The notes: a model not told the origin generated them from the sequence alone. Shown: positions 44,941 through 56,690, counted from the first letter of the stretch. The stretch is 64,000 nucleotides of DNA from Mixophyes australis (GCA_036250195.1 JAVHZZ010000005.1:69657505-69721504); one strand, 5' to 3'. Translations and numbers: made by a program.

Positions 44941-45110
44941 CAGTTCCTTTAATACATTAAAGGGTTGTACGGCAGTTTATCTAGTGGCCACCTACTATTC
45001 ATAAGAAAGAACTTATGACCGACTGCCTAGATTCTGGATTAAACAGAAATATGCTGTCTGTATACATTGGAAAATATGGGTCTTTGATCCTAAGGACATA
45101 TATCTATATA

Positions 45111-45149
<39 letters not shown>

Positions 45150-45559
45150 AAATTTAAATATGTAAGTACATTTCTTACAATGATTGCTTGCTTTTATATT
45201 TATTTATTTATTAATAAACATATGTTTTAAACAAACTTCCAGGTAATTGTATTCTGCCACATTAGCTACTATTTAACTATAGATTATTTATGTTGGGTAT
45301 TAGTGCTATTCATATGTTGTGTGTTTCAAGAATAATACTAACCTTGTCTAACCTAAAGTTGTTATTACAACGTATTTATAAAATGCCAACTCTTCACATA
45401 GCACTGTAACATTTGCAAAAGTTGATCAGATGATCAGATATATCATGCTAGGACAAAATATAGGTTATATATAGAACTGCTAGTAAGAGTTCTGTATAAG
45501 CATAGACACAAGCATTTTTAAATGCATGAGACTAATCTGACTGCACAGACTCCTAAGAA
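44941..45559. other. Unassigned AT-rich DNA with (AT)n
   Basis: Contains the microsatellite at 45111-45145. Nothing else recognised. Confidence 0.4.
45111..45145. repeat. (AT)n microsatellite
   Basis: About 17 uninterrupted AT dinucleotides. Confidence 0.97.
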
Positions 45560-45830
45560 GTTTATTTATAATGAAACTTTTAAAGTACATTGGGTGGAGT
45601 TTAAAATGCCTTCACTGACTGGCCGACCAAACACATAAAAGCTGTGTTGGCGGCTGTTGTCAGACAACACCTTGACAAAGACCCAAGACACCGGGTCAAA
45701 ATGCGTTGGTACGAGCGGCTCGAAGTCAGCTTGCCCACCCTGCTGGATAACAGTACAAATTGGCAGCTCATAGCCCGGGACATTTAACATCTTGACGCTG
45801 ATATCTCCATCTTATTCCGGTAGAAGTGTT
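45560..45830 (+). repeat. Repeat with decayed hammerhead-like motif, copy B
   Basis: CTTGACAAAGACCC, a 7-nt loop, then GGGTCAAAATGCGTTGGT at about 45670-45710. GACCC and GGGTC can pair as a stem, and the flanks resemble a CTGANGA...GAAA hammerhead core with mutations. The following 100 bp is a GC-richer repeat-like segment. The two 60-75-codon frames on the - strand have no domain. Confidence 0.4.
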
Positions 45831-46592
45831 AGGAATTTTTATTATGTGTTTGGAATTCTTGTTTTTAAGTGTGCTAGAATAAAAGTTTGTACTTAAGGTA
45901 GATCTCGTTACATTGTGTTTTTTTTTGTGCAACTACATTTCAGCATCATAAGACTATAGAGAGAAAAAGCGATACCATCACAGCTGAGAACACCCTATTG
46001 TTCTTGAATGGACAGTTTGAGAGCAATTGAGTAAGTGCAATTTAAAGGGGAGAGCACCCTGCAATTTGTGATAGTTCTTTTAAGAAATCTCACACGTGGT
46101 GTGTAAATTTATTTATAACATACTCACGGAGTGTTCACTCTGCCATTATATTAAGTGTTCCTGGTGTTAGAGTGGGATTTTATTGGCAACACCATTATTT
46201 TGTCTTTTTCTTTTGTTTTCTATATCTGCCATCATGCCATTGAAGACCATTGTTGCTGAGTTACAACTCTATCTTCACGATGAACTTTGTTGCTACATTT
46301 TAACAAGATCAGTGACTTTTCCTATGTGATTTATTTGCATATTATCATGGACATTATTTGAGAGTTAGGGATTTATGGTATACGCCTATGTTATACATAT
46401 CTTCTTGTTTTACTATATCTATTGGGTGTAGTGGTACCTTTTTGTATTTATTTGGCAGCAATCCATAGAGAGCGCTATTAAAAAGTCATACCTATCATTA
46501 TATTTATCCCAAGAACACTGTCTGAGCATTCTGAGGAGAAGTAAGATAGCCCCATAATCCAGTACCAACAAAGGAAGTGTATTCACCTCTAG
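45831..46592. other. Unassigned DNA
   Basis: Nothing recognised. Confidence 0.4.
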
Positions 46593-46600
46593 CTTAAGCA

Positions 46601-46877
46601 CATATTTGCCAACTTTGGCAGCATGATGTCCGGTAGTGGGCTCAGTCATAGGGGCGTGGTCATGTCAATCACGTCGTTAGGACTCGCGCCCTGTCAACTG
46701 ACACAAATATTGGCCTATCACAGCACGGGGTCAGGATGATGTGTTTAGCCCCTCCCCCACCCATTTCATCAACAAAGAGGGCAGGGTAAGGGAGGTTACC
46801 CTGTTCTCCCGGAAGTCCGGGAAAACTCCCAAAAATTCGGGAGTCTCCCTGGCATTCAGGGAGAGTAGGAAACTATG
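46601..46877. mobile_element. hAT-like MITE, CATATTTGCCWACT ends, copy 1
   Basis: The left end CATATTTGCCAACTTT and the right end read inverted, CATAGTTTCCTACTCT, are imperfect terminal repeats. The flanks TTAAGCA (46594-46600) and CTAAGCA after the right end are a 7-8-bp duplication with one mismatch. The right part contains nested CTCCCGGAAGTCCGGGA-type palindromes. Copy 2 begins at 59746. Confidence 0.65.
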
Positions 46878-46929
46878 CCTAAGCAGTAAGGAGTGTGCAG
46901 AGGAGAAGCAGAATGGCTGTCATATCTAT

Positions 46930-47305
46930 TGGTAAGTAAGCGGGAAATGAGAGATACAAAGGGGGCGGCTATGAGAGAGGCATGGAGGGGACAATAATGA
47001 GAGAGACATAAAGGGTGCAGCAATACGAGATGCATTGAGGGGGCAACAATGACAGATTCATGAGCGAGACATGGAGGAGACAGAAATGAAAGAGACATGT
47101 GGGTAAAACTATTAACTTGCGATTCCAGCAAATCAACGATATTCAACATCTTTGCCAACATAATTTAAAACGGCAATGTGTTTAAAGGTAATACATTCAC
47201 CCCATGGAGGGGGATGCAATGAGAGAGACATATGGGGACCGCAATGAGAAAGACATGGGGATATAATGTAAAGTATGGAGGGAGCAAAATCAGAGATACA
47301 AAAAC
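46930..47305. repeat. Interrupted purine-rich minisatellite, about 29-31 bp
   Basis: Units of the type GAGAGACATGGAGGGGGCAA with CAATGA linkers run from about 46940 to 47105. They resume at about 47205-47300 after a roughly 100-bp unrelated segment. On the other strand the array gives a Ser/His/Leu-rich open frame that is not a gene. Confidence 0.78.
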
Positions 47306-48109
47306 TTTCTTAAAAAAATACATGCTGTTAGGACAAAACAATTTTGAAAAAAACAGTAAGAAGAATGTCACAGAATAATAAAACACACAATATTATAAAA
47401 AAGTTTTGCATTAGTTCTGCAATTCAACCTTAACATGTTATTTGTTACAGTTAGAAATAATTAGTTTTGTAAAAAAAAAAAAAGGGTTGTGTTATAAAGG
47501 TTTGAAGAAGGTTATTGAAGTCTATGAGTTGAAATATAACCTTTTAAAGAGAGTTTATTGCTTAACTGCTGCAATATGCTACAGTATACTGTGATTTCCT
47601 GACATTAAGAAAGGATGGGTAGTCAATTTAATAAAGAAAAAAATTAAAAAGACAGATCATAAAACATTTGTCTAGATCAAAGGAAAGTCGCAGCATCCTT
47701 GTTGATAGTTTGACATCATATTTAGTATTGTGCCTTGAACTAATTTACAGTATATCCAGTATATCTAGCCTGGAAAGAGTTCAGAGACTATAAGCAAAAT
47801 GGATGTAATAAATGCCAAGAATTACAAGTAGAAGCTTTGAAACTTTCATTCTGTTTTCAATTAAGCAAAGGAAGGTCAAATAGTTGTGTCCAATTAAAAG
47901 GCTGTACAGAAAACTAGATTTTAATGCTGTTCTCTTCTCTATGTCCCTTTTATATATGGTTACTAAACCTATAATCATTTGATAAGAATATCCCAAAGCT
48001 TTTAAAACATTATTGAAAATAAATTTATTGCAAGTTATTAAATACTACAGCATCTGTACATAAATCAATGATAGACCCAGTTTGTTTATTAGTTTACTGT
48101 GTTTGTCCC
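47306..48109. other. Unassigned AT-rich DNA
   Basis: Nothing recognised. Confidence 0.4.
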
Positions 48110-48171
48110 AAATTGTAAAGCGCTACGGAATATGGTGGCGCTATAAAAATAAATGATGATGATGATGATAG
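48110..48171 (+). repeat. L2/SINE 3' tail fragment
   Basis: TTGTAAAGCGCTACGGAATA then GGTGGCGCTATAAAAATAAA and (GAT)n. A severely 5'-truncated copy of the shared tail. Confidence 0.78.
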
Positions 48172-48198
48172 AAAGGCTGAAAATGTGTCAAATACTAA

Positions 48199-48326
48199 GG
48201 GCTAGATTTACTAAACCGCGGATTATCATTTATTTAGTACATTCTACAAAATGACAGATAGAATCTGATTAGTTGCTATAGGCAACATCTCCACTTTTTC
48301 AAACTCGCAGTTTAGTAAATGTACCC
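48199..48326. mobile_element. Foldback MITE, GGGCTAGATTTACTAA family, copy 4 (left arm deleted)
   Basis: GGGCTAGATTTACTAAACCG at the left joins directly to the loop region TTATCATTTATTTAGTAC. The right arm with TTGCTATAGGCAACATC is complete to GTACCC. CTAA flanks both ends (48195-48198 and 48327-48330). About 47 bp of the left arm is missing relative to copies 2 and 3. Confidence 0.88.
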
Positions 48327-48410
48327 CTAAATGTGAGCTTGCGAACAGGACCTTCTTAAGTCTCTGTCGGTCTGCATTAGCAAGTATTGCATTATTAGTG
48401 TGCTTGTTCC

Positions 48411-48466
48411 CAATTGTAAAGCGCAATAGAATTCGCCGGCACTATATAAATAAATGTTGATGATAA
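48411..48466 (+). repeat. L2/SINE 3' tail fragment
   Basis: CAATTGTAAAGCGCAATAG, then GGCACTATATAAATAAATG and GATGAT. Another truncated tail, 300 bp from the previous one. Confidence 0.75.
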
Positions 48467-48716
48467 ACTACAAGGGCCACATTAGCAACCCTCTAACTTT
48501 CAAAAGGGCCGCACATTACAATTAATCTCACTAATAATGTAAAACAATACATTTAATCAAAGAAAGAGACACATACTGTATCTGTAGTAACATATCAGGA
48601 GGCATTTTAAACAAACATAATAATTGATAACAGACAAATCTGCCAATAAAGCAAGAAAGAGCTGTGGACCTCAGGTGAAGGCTTGGAGGGCCGAATGTTG
48701 GCCATCACTGGCTTAA
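48467..48716. repeat. Probable hAT-type MITE remnant
   Basis: The right end GGGCCGAATGTTGGCCATCACTG resembles hAT MITE termini. The left part begins with GGGCCACATTAGCAACCCTC but does not pair cleanly. Boundaries are uncertain. Confidence 0.4.
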
Positions 48717-49248
48717 ATAATACTAATTATCTCTCAGTGAAATATGTATGGACATCCTGAGAACTAGTGTGCCTCTAATTGGCCAGAAGTTTACCCAGCT
48801 ATTCTTGTTTAAATAATGTCAAGATATACAGTATTTTTTTCTTTCCTTAAAATGTTCTTACAGGACTTAATTTTTTTTCTCACTAAGGCCTATTTAGATG
48901 CTCCATTAAAAGGCTCTCTGAACCTTGCTTAGGAAAGTAATCATTCTTATAGCTGACTGATGAAATCTAATAACATTTAAATAGCTATCCATTATACTCT
49001 AATCATGGCTCTGCTTCATTTTTTGTGCTTCTGCTATGGTAGCATTTTAAAGAAAAATGTTATAGACAATAAGGAGAGAAAATATTACACTGGTTTTATA
49101 TTTAAAATCTGTATTCTCAGGATGTGTAGGAAATGCTGATTTTGTTCAGGTTGTAGCATTTGAGTTTCCTCTTATACTGAGGACTGAGGAAGACTCTAAA
49201 GTAAAAGAGTTACATTGTTTAATTGCATTAATTAAAGAACCCTGCACT
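48717..49248. other. Unassigned DNA, repeat-free
   Basis: No repeat or gene recognised. It is flagged in the findings as a possible conserved non-coding stretch on texture alone. Confidence 0.35.
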
Positions 49249-49472
49249 CACTGGGGCATATTTAATTGTTGAATTTCCCCGCAGCGATAAAAGTATTACC
49301 ATTATTACGGTAATACTAAGTTGGATTTTAGCTCGCAGTCGCGAGCTGAAATCCAGTGTGAAAGGTACCGTAATAACGGTATTTACGTGCATTATTACCG
49401 TAATGACAGTAATAGTGTGCACGCCGCATTATTTTTGCCAGTAACGCTAACAATTGAATATGCCCCACAGTG
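49249..49472. mobile_element. Foldback MITE with TTATTACGGTA core, CACTG ends
   Basis: Left CACTGGGGCATATTTAATTG and right CAATTGAATATGCCCCACAG followed by TG form terminal repeats differing by a 2-bp insertion. The interior has ATTATTACGGTAATAC and GTACCGTAATAACGGTA, and a central hairpin GATTTTAGCTCGC...GCGAGCTGAAATC. It shares its core with the element at 23471. The overlapping small frames on both strands are by-products. Confidence 0.8.
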
Positions 49473-50876
49473 TTCCAAAGACATTGGGAACACATTTGGA
49501 ACACATTTTGACATATCTGTTTTAGTGAACATACACTATCACGTACAAAAATACTAGACAACCATTTGAATCAGCTTTTTCAAGAAGGGGAAACAAAGAA
49601 AAGAAAACAATACAGTTAATATTGTAAGAATATATGCAAAAGTTTTTACAAGAAATAATTGGTATTTTCTTTGCAAAAACATTTCAACATTTCATTTGAA
49701 TAAAATGAGACATTGGTAATGTTTGTTTATGTGTATTTAAAACATTCTCTAGTGCTAATTTTCTTATTTCTAGTAAGACATCCTCGTTTAATTCAATAGA
49801 ACAATTTAAAATAACTCCACATATTTCAATTTCAATGTCTTCTTCATTTTGCATATCATCTAGACGTTCTAACCTAATTACCTGTCAGATTACCTGTTGA
49901 CCTAGCTAAATAACTTGGGCTGCCTACTAGCTATGTTAACAGTCACTCAGACATTGTTCTGATTACAAACCAAATCTAAGCCACACCTCATAACAATGGA
50001 CATTTGAGACAAATGGTAATTACTCTAGCTAACACAAGCAAAATGACTTCTGTCCTGTTATTTTCACACAATATGGCACTATTCTTTATATTTCTAATAC
50101 ATACAATATTACAGGTAATAGCATGGACAAAATGTACCTAATAACATGAAATAACAATACACATAATCCCCTGTTGCTCTGGTGTATATACTTGGGACAA
50201 AGATACATTAAATACATTAAACTGTGAGAAACAGGTGATGAATGAAAAGTTCTCAGTCATAACAGGGACTAATAGGCAATTTTAACGTTATATATACATA
50301 TAGCAAGTGTGTGCTTTCTATTTACAAATAATAACAATATGGCCAATTGAACTGTAAAGTGTATACAGCTAATATGAATTTGAGTGGCTGTACCATTACC
50401 TACATCCTCATAGTCTAGAATTGGCATTGGCATCTGTTGTGCCATAAACTTTCTGACAATAGGAGTTTAGGAATCATTTGTTTGTATAGAGCAATCCCAG
50501 TTTGGAAAAAAACTTGAATGTCACAGTGTCTATATGCAACCAAATAAAAGTATAGTCTCAAGTCATATACACAAGCATTTATATTTAGATACTGAGATGA
50601 GAGTTTGTTCTAATTAATATATTATATGTAACACACTTTGTAAGTTTAGACTCAACAGTGTTTGTTTTTAGTTAGTCAAGGTTCCTCCGGAGAGAAATCA
50701 TATTGAAGTAAGTTTTAAGGTGCATACATTTGAATAGAAGCTGAAATATGTAAAACAGTAGTGGCTCCAGCACTCTTATTGGACCACAAAGATAACTCCT
50801 AGGTGACCAGAGTAAGTGTCAGAGGTTGGCATGATTGCGTTCCTATACCTGAGCACTTTGCTTAACAGTATAGGGT
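49473..50876. other. Unassigned AT-rich DNA
   Basis: Nothing recognised. Confidence 0.4.
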
Positions 50877-51075
50877 TTAGAAATGTGCGCAGACCCCTGT
50901 GTTTTGGTTTTAGTTCTAAAACCATCTTTGTGTTTTGGTTTTGGCTCAAATCCTCATTTATTTTGATTTTGGTTTTAGATCTAAATTTAATAGAAAAAAA
51001 TATAAAAAAATAGTTAAAATCATGTGATTTTGACCTGTTTTTGTTCCTACATTACTATTTATAGCATTAGCATGC
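50877..51075 (+). repeat. Truncated copy of the 28826 element
   Basis: TAGAAATGTGCGCAGACCCC, TGTGTTTTGGTTTT, AAAATCATGTGATTTTGACC and TTTTTGTTCCTACATTA follow the same order as the left half of 28826-29277. The GC-rich right half is missing. Confidence 0.75.
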
Positions 51076-51191
51076 ATTTACAGTCTATTTTCTAATGATC
51101 TCTTCACAACTGTCAACATTTCAGCAATTTTGGACAAAGGCTTCAGTGAGCTGGCCGGCTAAAATTAGTGACAGACCAACGGCACAAATAT

Positions 51192-51194
<3 letters not shown>

Positions 51195-51243
<49 letters not shown>
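51195..51243. repeat. (AT)n microsatellite
   Basis: About 24 AT dinucleotides. Confidence 0.97.
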
Positions 51244-51244
<1 letters not shown>

Positions 51245-51424
51245 CTGATTTGTGCTGAATGAACACATTTTTCTATGGATGCTAACAATATAGGCAGTAA
51301 AGAAATATATCAGTTTTGAAATAATTATTTTCGCACCACATGTGTAGATCTATAGGTCACTAGTCGCTTACCATACATTGAAAATTTGACCAGATGTCAT
51401 AATAGAGTTTAGCAAACCTGCAAT

Positions 51425-52012
51425 AATTTTAACCGGGGGTAGTCAAATTTACAACTGAAGAAATGGCAACATTTTTCTGCCAGCATGAAAATGCTGGTGT
51501 GTAAATGCCGACTTTTCCATTTGCGCGACGCTCAGAAAATACCGACAGTGACAATATTAAAATCGCAATGCCAGCACAAAACAGTGCAGAAGGATATAAG
51601 TATTTTCATTTTGATATCTAGTATTAAATTATATTGTTTAGCAGCATAAAATAAATTATATTGTTTAGCGGCATAAAAATGTAGGCCTTAGAAAACATTT
51701 CTTTACTAAATGTGTCTTTGCCTATGCCTTGGCAAAGTTTGCTATTCTACATGTGTCTAACTATAATGGTGGGGTACAAATACCTGACAGAAGAAATACC
51801 AACACTCACCCTGCCAACATGAAAATGCTGACAGGGTAAATGCCGACATTTCCATTTGACTTACAGTGAGAAAGTCCTGACAGTGTGATTGCAGACAGTG
51901 ACGATTTTTCATGTTGGCAAGAGAAGTGTCGCCATTTCTATCATCAGGATGTCGTACCCAACCCGTTTTAATAATGACTGGGGCACTATGCCCCAGTCAT
52001 TATTAAAACGGG
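51425..52012. repeat. Repeat with two diverged units ending in a perfect 24-bp-arm hairpin
   Basis: Two units share ATGAAAATGCTG, GTAAATGCCGACTTTTCC / GTAAATGCCGACATTTCC and ATTTG...CAG.GA, at about 51430-51560 and 51765-51880. The right end is a perfect palindrome: CCCGTTTTAATAATGACTGG continuing to GGCA (51962-51985), loop CTA, then the exact complement (51989-52012). This looks like a foldback transposon remnant. Its outer left end was not fixed. Confidence 0.65.
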
Positions 52013-53540
52013 ATGGAATAGGAACATTGATATTGACTGCTCAGGTCCAAATTGGTGGTTCAGTTTAAGAGCTATAAACTTGTGCACAACCTCCTCTTGA
52101 AATGTTGGAGTAAATGGGAATTTATGATTCAATTTTCATATGGGAAAGTGTTGTATGAGTGTGCTCAAACAGGGCATCTGAATTCTTGTTTTGGTTATGT
52201 CTTTGGTATAACTAAACTGCACAGCTTGCAAACTATATATTGAATGTGCTGGTAGTAGCAGTGTTGTCAGACAGTATTGTGTTATTCTTATTGATACTGG
52301 TGGGTTCCTGATTGCAAGATTGCAAGATATTATTAATGCCCTTAATATTGGGCTTTTGCTACTCATGTCTGATTGTGCATCTGCCTGTAATCATAGAGAT
52401 CTTTAGTAGAACTGCTAAGCTTCCATCTCTCCTGCAAGGTATCTTTGAAGTAATTTACATCAGCAATGTTGGACGTAAGCCAGGCAAGATGAGTTGTCTT
52501 CATTGAAATGGTACTGCAGAGATTTAGGAACTGCTATTGAAAATACTCAAAAGCTCAATATTGGTGTTTTGCAAACATTAAACTCTAACAATTTTTATAG
52601 TAATTACCGCAATATTGGTCGAACAATACAAGTTAAAAAAAAATAGCTCATCGGTTAAATAGCCTGCTACCCTTTAGAACAAATAAAATTAATTTGAAAA
52701 CCATTTAGAACCTACTTCATTCTTGTATATTATACAAAGATCTGGAGTGAATTAAGTAGCATGAAACCTGTAGGGTTTCACAGTTCCAAACTGTCAGTTC
52801 TCCATAGAAGGGGGAGGTGAAAAGACTAGCTAGAGGTTATTATAAAACTTTGAAACTCGGTTTCAGCTGATAATTTGAGGTCTGATTAACATAACTAGGA
52901 CAAAGCTTGATGTGTTTGATGTCAATGCCCCACACATGTACATCTTTGCTGGGTATTGTAAATTTGTTAATGTAGTGAGCATTGTCTTCTCTATTACACT
53001 AGTGTAGCACAACAAAATGTTTCCTATTCAGCAGAATAGTTATGAGTATGACTCTGTATAAAACCAGAGTCGGTGTTATTGGCAGTGGTGTTGACTGCAA
53101 TACTGCATACAAAATTTCAGTAAGTTGAGAGTTGAAAAAAAAAAGAAGATTTTCAGGATTTCATGGAAGGAATGGGGAGGCAAATGGGCCTATGCAATGT
53201 ACAGTAAGAGCGTGCCTCGAGCACATGCAGCAATGTCCGCTTCAAGCTTTGGGCATCACTAATGTACATGATTTTCAGTCGTATCACTTGCACCAATTAC
53301 AGGTCAGGTGTAAGTGCCAAGTGATAGTGATGGCAGTCACTTATTCATGCTAGAACATGTGTTTGCAAACAAGAGCAACTGTAAAAATGTATTTATGTAC
53401 ATGAAACGTTAATAACATCCTAATTGATGTATTTCATGGAGAGAAAAAAACACTTATTTTAATGTTTTTTCATGAATGACTATTATTAACAGTTGATACT
53501 AATTGAATACTTTTTTTTTCAAAATATGTATTGTACGTAT
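52013..53540. other. Unassigned AT-rich DNA
   Basis: Nothing recognised. Short frames at 52052-52506 and 53132-53353 lack motifs. Confidence 0.4.
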
Positions 53541-53716
53541 ACTGCATTGTATAGTGTCTGTCAGTGCAGAGCGTACCTAGAACCGTATTCAACAACAGAG
53601 GTTTCTTCAGATCAGCTTGTAGTTGAATACGGATGTGCTAAACCCCAGTTTTGTGCGCTTTAAAAAAATGCACATTACGTTAATTTTCTGCTTCTTAATG
53701 AATGAAGCCCTGAATG
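53541..53716 (+). repeat. Dispersed repeat, copy 2
   Basis: The partner of 3037-3206 (see there). It contains ACCGTATTCAAC...GTTGAATACGG as an internal inverted repeat. Confidence 0.65.
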
Positions 53717-55449
53717 GCTCAAACTTATGTGGGAATATGTGAATTGTTAGTAGCGCTCTGAAATGCCCAAGCAAATTAAAGCAGTCTATAGATTGACAAA
53801 TAGGACCATGTTTTACCAGACAAATATAGAATGCATTTTGTCTGATAGTGTATAAATCACAATTTATTTTTCCAATTTAATATTCTATTACTGAATCATT
53901 TTGCTACATCAAATACCACTGTAACTGCACTATCATGTGAAATATAAGGATTTTGTACAGATAAATTTGTAGCTTGAAATATGAAAATGCCATGAGATTC
54001 AGATTTACAGGTCACAACAAGACCATTCAAATGATTTAAGATGTGAAGCTAATTTTAATAGATCCAGGCTGTTCAGTGGAAAATTCACTTCAGTCCGGTT
54101 CCCAATAGAGTGCACATCTTGCAGAATATTAGTACATCTCCACAACAAATGTCACCATGGTACAGTATAAATCAGATATATTCATACCTTTAGTTTTTCA
54201 CAGCTGCAAATACATTTTGTATGTGTTCTGTTTTTAATATACCATACATTAAGTCAAAGAGTTGTGTTGGATCATGCAGACTAAATGACAAATCGGTTTG
54301 ACAAACAACTTCCTTTAGTTCTCTTACATGCATTTTAAATCAATTCATCCCCCACATTTTTCAAAGACAATCTTTACAAATATTTCTGGAAGTGAGCCCT
54401 TTAAAACCTTAAGAAGTCATGTGCTGCAAAAATACCTCATCTTGTTATCTGACCACATCATGCATAGTACATTTTAAAAGAACACATTTTATCCCTTTCA
54501 TGAAAAAATATCAATTTATCTTACCACCATAAAATGCTATTTGCCTACTTCTCTCTGATAAACTGAAAATTGCCTTGCAGAATGCTAAGACTGAATGTTT
54601 GTTTCATCTGCAAAAATCACTAGCAGAAGGTTGTCTTATAAAAGCCTGGGGCTAACAATGGCTATTACTGAGGTGTTCATAATCCACTGCTTTTATTGCA
54701 TCTTGAATGCATGTGTGCCAGAACAAGTGTTTTTCTTGATCCACAATTTAGTTTGCCCTGAGGATGATTAACATTTTAAGGGAAAAGAGAAAAGTATGAA
54801 TTCTGCATTCTTTCCCCAAAAAATCTTTACTCAGTGAAAAGTTATTTTTGGAATTTGCATTTTGCTTTCTAATAACTTACAATAGTATATAGAATAAAAG
54901 AATAGTTCAATTAAATAAATGTTTTGAATTGAAAATGATCCCAGGCAGTGTATGAAGTGCCAATTCATTTTAGAGCACCAAATAAAAGTTTTGTTTTATT
55001 CATTAAGTGAGACATCACACCATAGATTTTTCCTATACTTGATATTAGGGTCTCCCGTACACATTCTGGCAAACTCTAGCTTCCACCTTTCCATAAAGAA
55101 GAATCGTGATGTACCAACACTATGTTGATCCCATGAACAGTTACATCCATATCAGCCATGGAAACCTGTAACTATATTGTGTTGTTGTGATAGGTGTGTT
55201 TGTGAAACATGCAAAAATAAGTTGTTTACTTACAATAGGGAAGGAAATGACTTAAATGATATATAAATGATTTGTAGGAATCAAGGTGTGGCTGTGACAC
55301 ATATTATCAACATCGTTTATTTGTAAAACACCAAAGATTGTGTAGACAATCATCTTACACATATCACAAATCTGTACAATAAATATAATGACAAACTAAT
55401 AACAGTGACATAAAACAATTAAGCATGATAACGCGTTAATGGACGGTCA
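53717..55449. other. Unassigned AT-rich DNA, repeat-poor
   Basis: No gene or repeat recognised over 1.7 kb. Confidence 0.4.
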
Positions 55450-56690
55450 TGAGCCAGCAATTATAGTAGTGAAGGATTTAGCTTAAGATATAACAACAAG
55501 GTCGTAGAAGGGAGACAGACATGAGGTGTAAGGAGGAGAGGACTTTTTTCCTGGTAGGTACAAATGGGTAATAGTGAATGTGCTGAATGGATGAGATAGA
55601 GTGGAGTGGAAGTGAGGGTTCAGGAGAGTAAGGTAAGCAAGCATGAAGAGGTCAGCTTTGTTGGATTGTTTGAAGGATTTAAGGTTGAGGAAGAGTCTAG
55701 TAGGACCAGGCAAGGAATCTCATAGGTGGGGAATAGCATGGGAGGGAATAGGATGGGAGAAGCTTTGTAGATGTGAGTTGGAGGTGGTAACAAGGGGTAA
55801 GAGGTGCTACTTGAGGTCTGAGATATATGAAGGGTTGGTGATGACCTTGTATGTGAGTGTGAATAATTTAAATGTAATTCTTGAGGCAAGAGGAAGCCAG
55901 TGAAGGAATTTAAAGAGAGAAGCAGTGGATAAGTAGCAGCAGGAGTGGAAGATAAGTCTTGCCGCAGCATTCAAGATTAATAAGTGAGGGGTAAGGTGGG
56001 TATGAAGGATTCCAGTGTGGAGTACTCTGCAATTGTCAATGCAGCAAATAATTAGCTAGTGGAACAGTGTTTCAGCTACTTCTTAATTGAGAATTGGGCG
56101 TATTTTGGAAATGTTGAGCAGGTGGAGGTGGTAGGACTGTAAGTGGGATTGGATATGAGGGGTAAAGCTAATGATGTAGTCAAGGATGACACATAGGCAG
56201 CATGCATGATGCATGGGGAATAGGGGAGAGAGTGATGTTGTCAACTGTGAGGTAGATACAGGCAGGGGTGGTGACATTAGGGGAAAAATGATAATCTCCA
56301 AATAGGACGTGTTAAGTTTGAGGAAGCGTAGGGTCATCCAGGTGGAGATGTTGGAGGGGCAATTGGAGACGTAGAATAGGATAGAACATGAGAGGTCAGT
56401 GGAGGAAAAGCAGAATTGGGTCTTGTCTTTGTAGAGGTAGTAATGGAGAGCAAATGAGTAGATGAGTTTTCTGAGGTAGGCGGTGTAGATAGAAAACAGT
56501 AGAGGGCCAAGCCTCCCCAGAGCCTTGGGGAACACCGACAGAGAGAGCAAAAGAAGGGAAGTGAGAATTGGCAGTAGAGACACAGGGGTAGGAGGTGAAC
56601 CACAAGATGTTGAATTGTGTCAAGGATTAGAGAGTGGTCAACAGTGTTGAAACATATGTTCAAGCAGGGCTATTCTAACCATTAACTAGG
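55450..56690 (-). pseudogene. L2-clade LINE fragment: reverse transcriptase
   Basis: On the - strand the fragment opens near 56663 with FNTVDHSLILDTIQHL (the AFDTVDH motif). It then has GVPQGS as CRCSPRLW / GVPQGSG in two frames, GPLLFSIYTAYL, a broken polymerase motif (YLYKDKTQF where YADDTQ is expected), and SCSILFYVSNCPSNISTWMT. LRFLKLNTSYLEIIIFP, CVILDYIISFTPHIQSHLQS and NISKIRPILN follow (56083-56583). The C-terminal end lies in 55483-55970. The catalytic YADD is lost and frames shift repeatedly. It is 5'-truncated and dead. Confidence 0.87.

Noticed and set aside
51962..52012. microRNA precursor
   Set aside because: A 3-nt loop and fully paired arms are unlike a pri-miRNA hairpin. It fits a foldback repeat.
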